From the IMG/VR virus record IMGVR_UViG_3300032245_000762, positions 1 through 64,000 of that record: a stretch of DNA of 64,000 nt; one strand, 5' to 3'. Under the pieces are notes generated by a model. The model had not been told where the DNA came from, did no database searches, and saw only the letters and a list, made by a program, of their open reading frames with translations. Position numbers and translations under genes: made by a program. Source of the stretch: a virus. The first letter of the stretch is position 1. Every line of letters begins with the position of its first letter. Below, piece after piece: positions 31,384-40,200 of the stretch.

Positions 31384-32963
31384 TGGAATTTATTAATGAA
31401 AATGAATCATCAAATCAAATAGAAATTTCTAATTCAGCAGACTGGGTTAAATTTAATAATAAAGAAGTTGTATTAGACAATGATCCATTTAATATTGAAG
31501 GCGAAGATCTTAAAAAAGTAAACGGCCTTGGCCCAACATTTCGTAGAAAAATGTCAAGAGAATTTTCAAAGCGTTTTGTAGGACAAGAAGGAACAGCCAC
31601 ACAACAAAATTTATTGCAACAAGCGGTAACTGGTTATGCCATGTTCGACCTTGTGGAGTCTCCATATAACTTAGAATATTTATCTAAAATATATGAAATG
31701 TCTCCATATAATTATGCAGCTATTAATGCAAAAGTTGCTAACATTGTTGGTCTTGGATATTCATTTGTAGAAACAAAAAAAGCAAACGATGCTTTAGATG
31801 CAATTGAAGATAAAAAACAATTAGATAGAGCCCGCAGAAAATTAAACAAACTTCGCCAAGACCTTGATGCTTGGCTTGAAGAAACAAATGAAGAAGAAAC
31901 ATTTACGGAAACATTAGTAAAAGCTTATACAGATTTAGAAGCAACTGGTAATGGTTATATTGAAATAGGTAGAACTAGCGCAGGCAATATTGGTTATATT
32001 GGACATATCCCCGCAAAAACCATGCGTGTGCGTCGTTTACGTGATGGTTTTATACAACTGCTTTATGGTAAAGCTGTATTCTTTCGCAATTTTGGAGATC
32101 AAGAAACTATTAATCCAATTGCAGAAGCAACAGATCGTCCTAACGAAATTATTCATTTAAAGAAATATACTCCAATGAATAATTATTACGGTATACCAGA
32201 CATTATTGCTTCTCAAACAGCAATGGCTGGTAATGAATTTTCTGGCAAATACAACTTAGACTATTTTGAAAATAAAGCAGTTCCTCGTTATATTATTACA
32301 GTAAAAGGTGCAAAACTTTCTCCAGAGGCAGAACGTAAGCTACTTGAATTTTTTCAAGTTGGATTAAAAGGTAAAAATCATAGATCTCTTTATGTGCCAC
32401 TTCCAGCAGATACTCCAGATGCTAAAGTTGAATTTAAAATGGAACCTATTGAAGCTGGAAATCAAGAAGGCTCATTTGAAAAATATCGCAGATCTAATCG
32501 TGATGAAATTTTATTATCTCATCGTGTTCCAATTAATAAAATTGGAGTCCCAGAGGGAGTGAGCCTTGCTTCAGCTAGAGATGCAGATAAAATGTTTAAA
32601 GAGCAAGTTTGTCGTCCAGCACAAGATATTTTAGAAAAGAAAATAAATAGAATTATTTCAGAAAAAACTGATGCCCTTCAACTTAAATTTAATGAATTAA
32701 CTCTTACAGATGAAGATACTCAATCTAAAATTGATGAAAGATATTTAAGAATGCAAGTAATTACCCCTAATGAAGTTAGAATTAGAAAGGGAATGATTCC
32801 GCTAGATAGTGGAGATGAAGTTGTAGATTTACAAGCTCAGGCGGCAGAAATTAAAGCTCAATCCTTAAATTCTAGAACTCGCACCCAAGAAAGGTCGGCA
32901 AATTCCCCAGATAATTCTGGAGAGGCTAGACAGCCAAAAGGTGACGGTAGAGTAACTGCTTAA
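31383..32963 (+). CDS. Portal protein
   Basis: 526 aa. The portal forms the dodecameric DNA gate at the capsid vertex. The segments SPYNYAAINAKVANIVGLG, AYTDLEATGNGYIEIGRTSA, IIHLKKYTPMNNYYGIPDII and VPEGVSLASARDADKMFKEQ occur in the order and spacing of phage portal proteins of SPP1/HK97-like siphoviruses. The C-terminal 50 residues are polar and low in complexity. The upstream gene overlaps it; the protease follows after a terminator-like hairpin. Length is usual for the family. Confidence 0.9.
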   Translation: MEFINENESSNQIEISNSADWVKFNNKEVVLDNDPFNIEGEDLKKVNGLGPTFRRKMSREFSKRFVGQEGTATQQNLLQQAVTGYAMFDLVESPYNLEYLSKIYEMSPYNYAAINAKVANIVGLGYSFVETKKANDALDAIEDKKQLDRARRKLNKLRQDLDAWLEETNEEETFTETLVKAYTDLEATGNGYIEIGRTSAGNIGYIGHIPAKTMRVRRLRDGFIQLLYGKAVFFRNFGDQETINPIAEATDRPNEIIHLKKYTPMNNYYGIPDIIASQTAMAGNEFSGKYNLDYFENKAVPRYIITVKGAKLSPEAERKLLEFFQVGLKGKNHRSLYVPLPADTPDAKVEFKMEPIEAGNQEGSFEKYRRSNRDEILLSHRVPINKIGVPEGVSLASARDADKMFKEQVCRPAQDILEKKINRIISEKTDALQLKFNELTLTDEDTQSKIDERYLRMQVITPNEVRIRKGMIPLDSGDEVVDLQAQAAEIKAQSLNSRTRTQERSANSPDNSGEARQPKGDGRVTA

Positions 32964-32968
32964 TTATT

Positions 32969-33011
32969 AGGCAACTAGTTATTTGCCTTTTGATTATAAC
33001 AAGTATAAAAT
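32969..33011 (+). promoter_or_regulatory. Terminator-like hairpin and promoter before protease
   Basis: AGGCAA/TTGCCT stem (32969-32988) with a short U-run, then TATAAAAT with TAAAAT at 33006-33011, seven bases before ATG 33019. This decides the protease start at 33019 rather than TTG 32983, which lies inside the hairpin. Confidence 0.5.
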
Positions 33012-33018
33012 AAAGCAT

Positions 33019-34329
33019 ATGAATATTGAAAAATCTTATTGGTCTTCCAATGGCGAAAATATCAATTTATCTGTTCCTTTTACTAAGGTAGACAGAGAAA
33101 AAAGAACCGTATCTGGATTTGCAACCCTTGATAATATTGATCAAACTGGAGATGTTGTTACAGCAGAAGCAAGCGTTAAAGCATTCGAAAAATTTCGTGG
33201 AAACTTGCGTGAAATGCATCAACCAATTGCAGTTGGAAAAATTGTTTCTTTTAAACCAGAAACATTTTATGACCCAGTATCAAAATCATTTTATAATGGA
33301 GTTTATGTAGATGCATATATTTCAAAAGGCTCACAAGACACTTGGGAAAAAGTTCTTGATGGAACTTTGCAAGGATTTTCAATTGGCGGTAAAATTGTTA
33401 ACTCAGATAATGAAATGAATAAAGCAACAGGTAAACCAATTAGATTTATTAAAGAATATGATTTAATGGAATTATCTATTGTAGATTCTCCAGCAAATGA
33501 ATTATGTAATATTTTATCTATATCAAAAATGAATGGTCAATTAATATTTAAAGGAATGGCCGCAGAAGTTATAACAGAAAATATTTTTTATTGTGAAGAT
33601 ACAGATTCAGTTTTCATGTCAACAGAATCACAATACAACTCCCCAGTTACTGGAAAGCCTGCAAGCTTAATAGGATGGGTAGAGAGTAAAGATATGAACA
33701 AAGCAAAAGAAATAGAAAAGATTCTTGCTTCATACAAGAAGACAAGATTGACGTTGCCTGATACACAAACAATTGCAAAACAGGCAAACGCAGAAGGAGG
33801 TAATGAAGTGTCAGAAAACACAGAAACAGTAGTAGTTGAAGAAACTGCTCCAGTAGAAGTTTCAACACCTGCAGAAAATGCAGTAGTTGAAGAGGCAGTT
33901 GCAGATAATGTAGCAGCCGATGCTTCTGCCGAAACTCTGGAAAAAGCAGCCGACGTATCAGAAGTCGAGGTTGATGAACCTGATTTTGCAAAAATGTTAG
34001 GCGATCTAAAAGGCTTTTTCTCAGAAACTTTGAATAAAGCTTCAGAGGCAAACTCAGCACAAGTTTCAGCTATGCAAGAAACAGTTGAATCATTTAGCAA
34101 GAGTGTCGATGTAAAAATTTCAGAGTTGGCAGAACAACACGCAAATCTCAGCAAAACAGTTGAGAATATCAAGAACACGATTGATAGCGTAGAAAAGCGT
34201 GTCGACGCAGTAGAATCAGAGACTGCATTCAAGAAGTCCTCAGACCTTGGCGGGTCTCAGGAAGTTAAAATCCAAAAATCAAAATGGAACGGTTCTTTCC
34301 TCGGTTCCGTAAACGAACTATTTAAATAA
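33019..34329 (+). CDS. Capsid maturation protease fused to scaffold-like domain
   Basis: 436 aa from ATG 33019. Residues 1-165 are an HK97/U35-type prohead protease: TVSGFATLDNIDQTGDVV, His67 (MHQP), Ser121 (QGFSIGGK) and ELSIVDSPAN. From about residue 250 the chain is acidic, Ala/Glu/Val-rich and coiled-coil (LSKTVENIKNTIDSVEKRVD), as in scaffold domains that are cleaved from the prohead. The fusion explains the absence of a separate scaffold gene before the capsid gene. It cleaves capsid or scaffold during maturation. Followed directly by the major capsid gene. Confidence 0.9.
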   Translation: MNIEKSYWSSNGENINLSVPFTKVDREKRTVSGFATLDNIDQTGDVVTAEASVKAFEKFRGNLREMHQPIAVGKIVSFKPETFYDPVSKSFYNGVYVDAYISKGSQDTWEKVLDGTLQGFSIGGKIVNSDNEMNKATGKPIRFIKEYDLMELSIVDSPANELCNILSISKMNGQLIFKGMAAEVITENIFYCEDTDSVFMSTESQYNSPVTGKPASLIGWVESKDMNKAKEIEKILASYKKTRLTLPDTQTIAKQANAEGGNEVSENTETVVVEETAPVEVSTPAENAVVEEAVADNVAADASAETLEKAADVSEVEVDEPDFAKMLGDLKGFFSETLNKASEANSAQVSAMQETVESFSKSVDVKISELAEQHANLSKTVENIKNTIDSVEKRVDAVESETAFKKSSDLGGSQEVKIQKSKWNGSFLGSVNELFK

Positions 34330-34347
34330 GGGTAGGTGAAATATATA

Positions 34348-35400
34348 ATGAGTAATGAGTTATTAGAAAAGACAATCGCAGCTGATGCAGTAGCATTAGC
34401 AGGATTTGGCTCATCAACTGGAGGAGCAGGAATCCACACTGCGTCTGAAAATGGCAACGGTGGTTTACTTAATCCAGAACAATCTGCTCGCTTTCTAGAT
34501 TATATGTTCGACGCAACCGTAATTGGTAAAGTCGCTCGAACAGTTAGAATGAAAGCAGATACAACAGAAATTGATCGCATTGGAGTAGGCGAAAAGCTTA
34601 TGAAGCTTGCGACAGAAGGAGATAATACTAACAGCGATAATGCTGCAGTAACCTTCTCAAAGATTTCTTTGTCAACAAAGAAGCTTCGCTTGGATTGGGA
34701 ACTTTCAACTGAGTCTCTAGAAGACAATATTGAAGGTGCTGATCTTGAAGATCATATTGCCAGAATGATGGCAACACAAGCAGGAAACGACATTGAAGAT
34801 GTAGTTCTTAATGGAAATTCATCTCTTACAGGCGATGCTTTATACAAGGCATTTAATGGTGTTGTAAAGAAGGCAAAGACTTACGGTCACGTAGTCGATG
34901 CAGGTGGTGCAGGAATTTCTCGTGCTGTATTTAACAGCGCTTTGAAGGCACTTCCACGTAAGTATAAGCAACGTCGCACAGACCTTCGCTTCTTATCAGG
35001 ATCAAACTTGATTCAAGATTACTTATACACAACTTCACAAAATATTCAGAACGTCAACCCACAAGATATTGCTTCTGGCATTATCCGTGGTGATGTTCCT
35101 GTTTTGGGTGGACCAGCAGGATATGTTGCTCCATACGCATTTGGTATTCCAATTGTTGAAGTTCCACTTCTTCCAGAAACACAAGCTGGAGACTATTCAA
35201 ATCACACAGGAGATCATGGTGACATCCACTTGACATTCCCAAATAACGTAGTTATTGGTATTAAGCGTGACGTAACTGTTTATCGTTTCTTCTGGCCAAA
35301 GAAGGACTCAATCGAGTATACAATGTATACCCGTGTTGGCGTTCAAATTGAGCAAGCAGATGCTTGGGTAGTTGTAAAGAACGTAAAAGTCGCTTCCTAA
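34348..35400 (+). CDS. Major capsid protein, HK97 fold
   Basis: 350 aa from ATG 34348 (AGGTG nine bases upstream; GTG 34336 overlaps it). GGLLNPEQSARFLDYMFDAT, RMKADTTEIDRIGVGEKLMK, LSTKKLRLDWELSTESLEDN, EDHIARMMATQAGNDIEDVV and GGPAGYVAPYAFGIPIVEVP follow the usual order of phage capsid proteins with an N-terminal arm, E-loop and P-domain. Codon use is more biased (GAC, CTT, GGT, CGC) than in neighbouring genes, as expected for the most abundant protein. A strong terminator follows. Confidence 0.93.
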   Translation: MSNELLEKTIAADAVALAGFGSSTGGAGIHTASENGNGGLLNPEQSARFLDYMFDATVIGKVARTVRMKADTTEIDRIGVGEKLMKLATEGDNTNSDNAAVTFSKISLSTKKLRLDWELSTESLEDNIEGADLEDHIARMMATQAGNDIEDVVLNGNSSLTGDALYKAFNGVVKKAKTYGHVVDAGGAGISRAVFNSALKALPRKYKQRRTDLRFLSGSNLIQDYLYTTSQNIQNVNPQDIASGIIRGDVPVLGGPAGYVAPYAFGIPIVEVPLLPETQAGDYSNHTGDHGDIHLTFPNNVVIGIKRDVTVYRFFWPKKDSIEYTMYTRVGVQIEQADAWVVVKNVKVAS

Positions 35401-35418
35401 TTAGGAATTTAGGCTTAG

Positions 35419-35455
35419 AAAAGTCCCCCAAATTAATTTTTGGGGGCTTTTCATT
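35419..35455 (+). terminator. Rho-independent terminator after major capsid gene
   Basis: AAAAG-CCCCC paired with GGGGG-CTTTT (one-base bulge) around an AT-rich loop, followed by U-rich sequence. Confidence 0.85.
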
Positions 35456-35467
35456 TTAATTTAGTAA

Positions 35468-35476
35468 TGATATAAT
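35468..35476 (+). promoter_or_regulatory. Extended -10 promoter after capsid terminator
   Basis: TGaTATAAT; a leader with TAAGGAGAATGT precedes ATG 35503. Confidence 0.6.
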
Positions 35477-35502
35477 TAAATAACTTAGACTAAGGAGAAT
35501 GT

Positions 35503-35898
35503 ATGTCATTTGAGACATTAAAATTATCTGAATTAAAAAAAGTTGCTGAAGATTTCGGCGTTGATATAGAAGAATTAAAAAGTAAAAAAGATATTATTGC
35601 ACAATTAGCAGAAGAAGGCGTAAGTTGGTCTGTTTATCAAAAAACAGTTCAAGACGTAAATGATGCTACAGAAGAAATTGAAGTTTTTCCAAAATTTGAT
35701 CCAAAAAAAGATATTCATGAAGATAAGGTTTTGGTAAAAATGGATAGAGCAAATTTTAGATATGATATTATGGGATTTACATTTACAAAAGAGCACCCAT
35801 TTGTTGCAATGAATGAAAAAGATGCTCAAGAAATTTTTGACGGGGAGGATGGTTTTAGGTTAGCTACTCCAAAAGAGGCACAAGATTTTTATAGCTAA
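35503..35898 (+). CDS. Head-associated protein with HeH/SAP-like N-terminus
   Basis: 131 aa. Residues 1-45 (LKLSELKKVAEDFGVDIEEL ... KSKKDIIAQLAEEG) form a helix-extension-helix of the SAP/HeH or Rho-N type, common in phage head proteins between capsid and connector genes. The C-terminal part is a small beta domain (KVLVKMDRANFRYDIMGFTF). It may be a head decoration or neck protein. Position and fold support a virion role; no enzymatic motif. Confidence 0.7.
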   Translation: MSFETLKLSELKKVAEDFGVDIEELKSKKDIIAQLAEEGVSWSVYQKTVQDVNDATEEIEVFPKFDPKKDIHEDKVLVKMDRANFRYDIMGFTFTKEHPFVAMNEKDAQEIFDGEDGFRLATPKEAQDFYS

Positions 35899-35911
35899 TT
35901 AAACCTTTTAA

Positions 35912-36901
35912 ATGGCAAGCGAAATATATAAATATAGTAACACTCCAATTAAAACAAAAATATTTTGGAGAGGTGAGTTATTAGTTACCGAAGATCCAAT
36001 TATTGCTGAAGTTTATGATATTACAGAAGACCCAGCACTGAACCCACCAGTAGATCCAGGAATTGCTATAGATAGTTTTGAGGTATTCTTAGTAGAAGAA
36101 GATCCAGGAACATATCAAATTTTTTTGCCATTTAGTATTACAGAACGTAATAAATCTTTAAAAATTATTTGGAAATATGAAGTAAATTCAGAAGAAGCTC
36201 AACATGTAAGTTATGTTGATATTGTAACTCCATATGCAGATATGTCAGATGCAATGGAAGATTTAAATCTTGGATCAGAACCAAGTGATCCAAATTATAG
36301 AACTTATCATGAATTAATGATGGCTGAAAAATATGCTAGAAAAATAATTGAAAATTATTGTAATCAGTTTTTTTATGAATATGATGATGTTCAAATAGCT
36401 TATGGCGCAGGCACAGATATATTACCATTACCATTTAAACTAGTAACTATTCATGAAATTTATGAAAATGATATATTGTTGTATGATGGAATTAATCAAA
36501 TAAATAATTGGCTTTATACTCCACAAATTACAGAAAATGGATTTGGTATTAGAGTAAACAGAACTAATGCTGTAGATAACATGGTATATGTTGCTAATGG
36601 TATGGTTCCGCCATCTATTTATGATAGGGGTTGGAGCGGAGCATTTAAAAAAGATGCTAGGTATCGTGTTCAAGGAAGAGTTGGATGGCATACAGTTCCA
36701 GATAATGTTCAAGAAGCTTGTGGAGTATTAATGGGTGAGTATTTTGCTAAAGACAATATGTGGAAAAATAAATATGTAAAAGCAGTTTCTACATTTGATT
36801 GGCAATTTGAATTTTTTGGAGATGTGTCTAGAGGAACTGGAAATCTTTATGCAGATCAATTATTAAATCCATATGTCATAAATGGTATGGTTGTAATATA
36901 A
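35912..36901 (+). CDS. Head-tail adaptor with N-terminal Ig-like domain
   Basis: 329 aa. Residues 1-110 form a beta-sandwich resembling domains appended to phage structural proteins. Residues about 125-329 are helical then beta (YRTYHELMMAEKYARKIIEN ... VPDNVQEACGVLMGEYFAKD), matching gp6/gp15-type connector proteins that seal the portal. Its stop overlaps the next gene. A ribosome-binding site is not obvious (AAACCTTTTAA), so expression may depend on coupling to the gene 13 bases upstream. Confidence 0.75.
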   Translation: MASEIYKYSNTPIKTKIFWRGELLVTEDPIIAEVYDITEDPALNPPVDPGIAIDSFEVFLVEEDPGTYQIFLPFSITERNKSLKIIWKYEVNSEEAQHVSYVDIVTPYADMSDAMEDLNLGSEPSDPNYRTYHELMMAEKYARKIIENYCNQFFYEYDDVQIAYGAGTDILPLPFKLVTIHEIYENDILLYDGINQINNWLYTPQITENGFGIRVNRTNAVDNMVYVANGMVPPSIYDRGWSGAFKKDARYRVQGRVGWHTVPDNVQEACGVLMGEYFAKDNMWKNKYVKAVSTFDWQFEFFGDVSRGTGNLYADQLLNPYVINGMVVI

Positions 36902-37329
36902 TGCAAGATCTAGTTAATTCAGTTCTTTCGATGAAACTAGATGTTTATAGACAAATAGAAAATCAAGATCCTAATACTGGTGCCATTAAAAAAGAATGGA
37001 ACTATTATAAAACTATGGATTGTCATGCTAAAGGGGTAATTAGTAATTCATCTACTTCAAGAAATAGCGATAAACAGTTATTTAGTAATAAATATATAAA
37101 TGATCAAACTATTGAAGTTAGAAGTATTGAAAAATTAACATTTAGAGAAAAGGTTACTAATATTTGTGATATGCGTGGTAACCCTATTTGGACAGAAATT
37201 GATTTTCCAAATGATACACCAACAGTATTTGAAGTGGTTGGAACCACACCATTAACAGATCCATTTGGCAGAGTAATTGCTTATAACTCTACTTTAAAGA
37301 GATCGGAGAATCAACAAATTGGACTCTAG
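36901..37329 (+). CDS. Head-tail stopper/head closure protein
   Basis: 142 aa, beta-rich (KLDVYRQIENQDPNTGAIKK ... NIWTEIDFPNDTPT-like strands and FEVVGTTPLTDPFGRVIAYN), of the size and position of gp16/HK97 gp7-type stopper proteins that join connector to tail. Starts at the stop of the adaptor gene and overlaps the next gene by 11 bases. Confidence 0.65.
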   Translation: MQDLVNSVLSMKLDVYRQIENQDPNTGAIKKEWNYYKTMDCHAKGVISNSSTSRNSDKQLFSNKYINDQTIEVRSIEKLTFREKVTNICDMRGNPIWTEIDFPNDTPTVFEVVGTTPLTDPFGRVIAYNSTLKRSENQQIGL

Positions 37330-38107
37330 CGTAGCATTACTTCAAGCAGCATCTGGCCTAGAAAGATTAATGTATGGAGCAGAAAAAAATCCATTGTTAA
37401 AAGATAGCACAGTTGCTCAAATATCTGCTGCCCTATATTATCAAGCTAACGTTGTTGCTAAAATAACAAATAGCAAAAAGTTTAAAGATGAATTTAAAAA
37501 AATTATATTTACTCAAATTGAAAAAGATTTTGGAGCTCATATTGATGCTCAAGCTAGAACTAAACCCAAATCTTTTCACCATGTTTATGAATGGAAAAAG
37601 ACTGGCACCAAAACAGGAAGACTTTTTAAACTAACTTCCATTGTAGGAAATGACATTTCATTTAAAATTAAATATGAATTTATTCCATCTAAAACAATGG
37701 TTCCAGCACCCGAAGGCATACGTAGACACGTATTTATAAATAAAGCGGCTGTGATGGAAGCTGGAATGCCTTTAAAAATTGCTCCACGCCATTCTAAGCG
37801 CCTTGTATTTGAAAGTAATGGTATTACAGTATTTATGCCTATAGGCGCCTCAGTGACCGTTCAGAGGCCTGGAGGACCTAGTGTTAAAAATCAATTTAGC
37901 CTTCATTATTCTAGATTCTTTAGTGGACAACTAGTAAACAATTCAATTAAAAGATCTGGTTTTCAAAGAATATTTAATTCTGCTATGATGAAATCCATGA
38001 AATTGCCAAGCTCAATTAAAAAAATTCAATATTCATTTTCTCCAAATACAATTAGAACTATGGCGGATTCAGCAGTAGCATCATCCTTTGGAGGAGTAAT
38101 TGTATGA
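37319..38107 (+). CDS. Neck/tail-completion protein, 262 aa
   Basis: 262 aa from TTG 37319 within the stopper gene. A helical N-terminal half (ASGLERLMYGAEKNPLLKD ... ALYYQANVVAKITNSKKFKD) is followed by a basic beta-rich half with GIRRHVFINKAAVMEAGMP and ITVFMPIGASVTVQRPGG. It lies between the stopper and tail-terminator genes, where HK97 gp10-like tail-completion proteins are usual, though it is longer than these. Family membership is by position. Confidence 0.6.
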   Translation: MDSSVALLQAASGLERLMYGAEKNPLLKDSTVAQISAALYYQANVVAKITNSKKFKDEFKKIIFTQIEKDFGAHIDAQARTKPKSFHHVYEWKKTGTKTGRLFKLTSIVGNDISFKIKYEFIPSKTMVPAPEGIRRHVFINKAAVMEAGMPLKIAPRHSKRLVFESNGITVFMPIGASVTVQRPGGPSVKNQFSLHYSRFFSGQLVNNSIKRSGFQRIFNSAMMKSMKLPSSIKKIQYSFSPNTIRTMADSAVASSFGGVIV

Positions 38108-38619
38108 CAGTTAATTATAATTTAGACGCAATGTTTGAACTTAGAAGATTTATGTGGGATAAATTAGTTGAGTCTAAGGTCTTTGACCCAGAGGATTACT
38201 ATAGCGATTCTTTAGGAGAAACTTTAATACCAATTCTGCCAGTTCAACAGGCTCCAGAATTAAATCAATTTTTAAGTGGCAAGAAACATATTGTCTATGA
38301 TAAAATAGGTATGTCCTACCAAGATAATTGGCTTATATGCTGTGAACAAATATTATTTACTATATATTCTACAGACGTTCAAGAAATTAATCAAATAAGA
38401 AATTTTATGACTGATGAGTTTAGAAGAATGGACAATTCTGCAACAGATATAAATAGATCTGGAGACATATCCCTAGATAATTTTAAATTTCATACTATAT
38501 TTATTGCCGACATATCTCCTACCGCACCTTCAGAGGAGCTTCAAGGATTTTTATCGGCAGACGTGATACTCGAGGTCACATATTCTAGAATTACTGGCCC
38601 AGATGGACGTTTCATATAG
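38104..38619 (+). CDS. Tail terminator protein
   Basis: 171 aa, starts at ATG 38104 overlapping the previous stop. Helix-beta layout (MFELRRFMWDKLVESKVF ... DNWLICCEQILFTIYSTDVQ ... LSADVILEVTYSRITGPDG) typical of tail terminators, which cap the tube and bind the head. It is the last gene before the tail tube. Two adjacent cysteines (LICCEQ) are notable in a cytoplasmically assembled protein. Confidence 0.7.
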   Translation: MTVNYNLDAMFELRRFMWDKLVESKVFDPEDYYSDSLGETLIPILPVQQAPELNQFLSGKKHIVYDKIGMSYQDNWLICCEQILFTIYSTDVQEINQIRNFMTDEFRRMDNSATDINRSGDISLDNFKFHTIFIADISPTAPSEELQGFLSADVILEVTYSRITGPDGRFI

Positions 38620-38730
38620 TTTGCCTTAAGGCCTAAAATCCCGTATCATTGGATATGAGGAAAGAAGCCTAGCCAGCTTTGGTTTTTAAAATATATATAT
38701 ATAGTTTAAAACACAGGAGGTAGTAAACAC

Positions 38731-39429
38731 ATGGCAATCCAATCACAAGGTAATGCTAAAAATATTCTTGTTGGTGCATCCCCATTATTTCTATCAGTTG
38801 AAGATTCAACTGTAACAGGTTATAAGGAAAATATGGAAGCAGGTTTTGCTAATGCAGGAACTGCATCACGCAACACAAAAGTTCCAGCATTTAGTTCAGC
38901 AGCATCATATACAACAACACTAAATGGAGTAGATCTTACACCAGGAGTAGACGGAGCAGCTTATCGCAACGTAGGTTATACAAACAATGGTCTTCAAATC
39001 ACTTATAACCCAACATACGATTCAGTAACTGTAGATCAGTTGCTTGATACAGCTAAATTGTTCAAGTCTGCAATGGAAGTTATGATTGCAACAGAAATGT
39101 CAGAAGGAACACTAGAAAACGTTCTAGTTGTATTCGGACAAAAGAAGGGAACTCTTAATGCAGGAGTTCTCGGCCTAGAGGCAGGTGCACTTGGTGCAGC
39201 TCCTACAGAGCGTCAATTAATTGCAGTTGGACAAGCTCCAACAAATGATTCACCAAATTCAGAGCGTGTATATTATGCACGTCGTGTTCTTTCTGTTCAA
39301 CAGTCACAGTTCTCTTTGGCTCGCACAACAGCAACAACATTTCCAGTAACTTTCCGTCTGCTTCCAGACGCAAATTACAATGGTTCAGAATACGGTAAGA
39401 TTATTGACCGCACATGGACACCAGCATAA
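38731..39429 (+). CDS. Major tail (tube) protein
   Basis: 232 aa with ACAGGAGG before ATG 38731. Codon bias is strong and similar to the capsid gene. The chain is beta-rich with an Ala/Gly/Thr composition (GFANAGTASRNTKVPAFSSA, LFKSAMEVMIATEMSEGTLE), consistent with a tube subunit stacked around the tape measure. It has its own terminator and is followed by the frameshifted chaperone genes, the standard order in siphophages. Confidence 0.85.
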   Translation: MAIQSQGNAKNILVGASPLFLSVEDSTVTGYKENMEAGFANAGTASRNTKVPAFSSAASYTTTLNGVDLTPGVDGAAYRNVGYTNNGLQITYNPTYDSVTVDQLLDTAKLFKSAMEVMIATEMSEGTLENVLVVFGQKKGTLNAGVLGLEAGALGAAPTERQLIAVGQAPTNDSPNSERVYYARRVLSVQQSQFSLARTTATTFPVTFRLLPDANYNGSEYGKIIDRTWTPA

Positions 39430-39448
39430 TTTAATTTATTAAATTAGG

Positions 39449-39473
39449 AAAGCCCCCAGAAATGGGGGTTTTT
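39449..39473 (+). terminator. Rho-independent terminator after tail tube gene
   Basis: CCCCCA-GAAA-TGGGGG stem with A/U flanks and TTTTT tail. Confidence 0.9.
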
Positions 39474-39496
39474 CATTTGTGGTGATAATACCTATA

Positions 39497-39505
39497 TGTT
39501 ATAAT
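39497..39505 (+). promoter_or_regulatory. Extended -10 promoter of tail-assembly genes
   Basis: TGtTATAAT, 27 bases before TTG 39532, with AGGAGG in the leader. Confidence 0.6.
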
Positions 39506-39531
39506 AATTAAGACGATCCTAGGAGGATAAA

Positions 39532-39864
39532 TTGGCTACAACAGTATACGACGTAGAAGAAATTGAACTACAAAACGGTTCAAAGGTAAAACTAAAACCA
39601 TTAACTATTAAAGCATTAAGAAAGTTTATGGCAGAAATTCAAAAAACAACAGAATCAACAAGCGAAGATGAAACATTAACCGTTCTTATTAATGCTTGCG
39701 GTATTGCAATTGAATCACAAGTGCCAGAATTAGTTGCAGATAGAGATAAATTAGAAGATGCTTTAGATATGCCAACTATTAATCGCATTCTAGAAGTTTG
39801 CGGTGGCATTAAGTTGGATGACCCAAACCAACTAGCGGCAATGGTTCTAGCTGGGCAGAACTAG
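39532..39864 (+). CDS. Tail assembly chaperone, short form (G-type)
   Basis: 110 aa, initiated at TTG 39532 behind AGGAGGATAAA. An acidic, helical protein (TIKALRKFMAEIQKTTESTS ... LEDALDMPTINRILEVCGGI) in the position of lambda gpG-type chaperones that hold the tape measure before tube assembly. Near its end a slippery heptamer C-CCA-AAC lies at 39822-39828, so a fraction of ribosomes shift -1 to make the longer form. Confidence 0.85.
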   Translation: MATTVYDVEEIELQNGSKVKLKPLTIKALRKFMAEIQKTTESTSEDETLTVLINACGIAIESQVPELVADRDKLEDALDMPTINRILEVCGGIKLDDPNQLAAMVLAGQN

Positions 39865-40190
39865 ATTTAGCCGCATTACTTGGCGAAGTTTTTCTTTTAG
39901 GTAATTGGAAAAATTACGACGAATTAGAAGAAAATCTTTCAATGCCAGAATTGATCCAGACTTTTAAATCAATGCAAAAAACTGAAGAAGAAAAAAGAAA
40001 ATTCTTAGCTTCACTTCAAGGCGTTAATTTAAATGAAGAAACAGAAAAAGAAGGTCCTACCTTCGAAGACATACAAAGAAGGGCCCTTGGAATAGATGTG
40101 TCGGGAGACGACATAGTATCCTTGCAAGGTCCAATTGCTTCACAAGAAGGCTTTGGTGTTGGATTGGGATTAGGATATTCTAAGGAGTAA
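39532..40190 (+). CDS. Tail assembly chaperone, -1 frameshift product (GT-type)
   Basis: A predicted fusion of 219 aa: residues 1-99 in the first frame, then -1 slippage at CCCAAAC (39822-39828) into the frame that runs to 40190. The second part (WAELDLAALLGEVFLLGNWK and the acidic tail) has no start of its own near its beginning. Such slippage upstream of the tape measure is conserved across siphophages. The shift re-reads C39828. Join: 39532..39828 and 39828..40190. Confidence 0.85.
39822..39828 (+). other. Programmed -1 frameshift site CCCAAAC
   Basis: A perfect X-XXY-YYZ heptamer in the correct phase (GAC CCA AAC): both tRNAs can re-pair after slipping one base back. It is 33 bases before the stop of the short form. 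Confidence 0.85.
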
Positions 40191-40200
40191 AATATAATAA

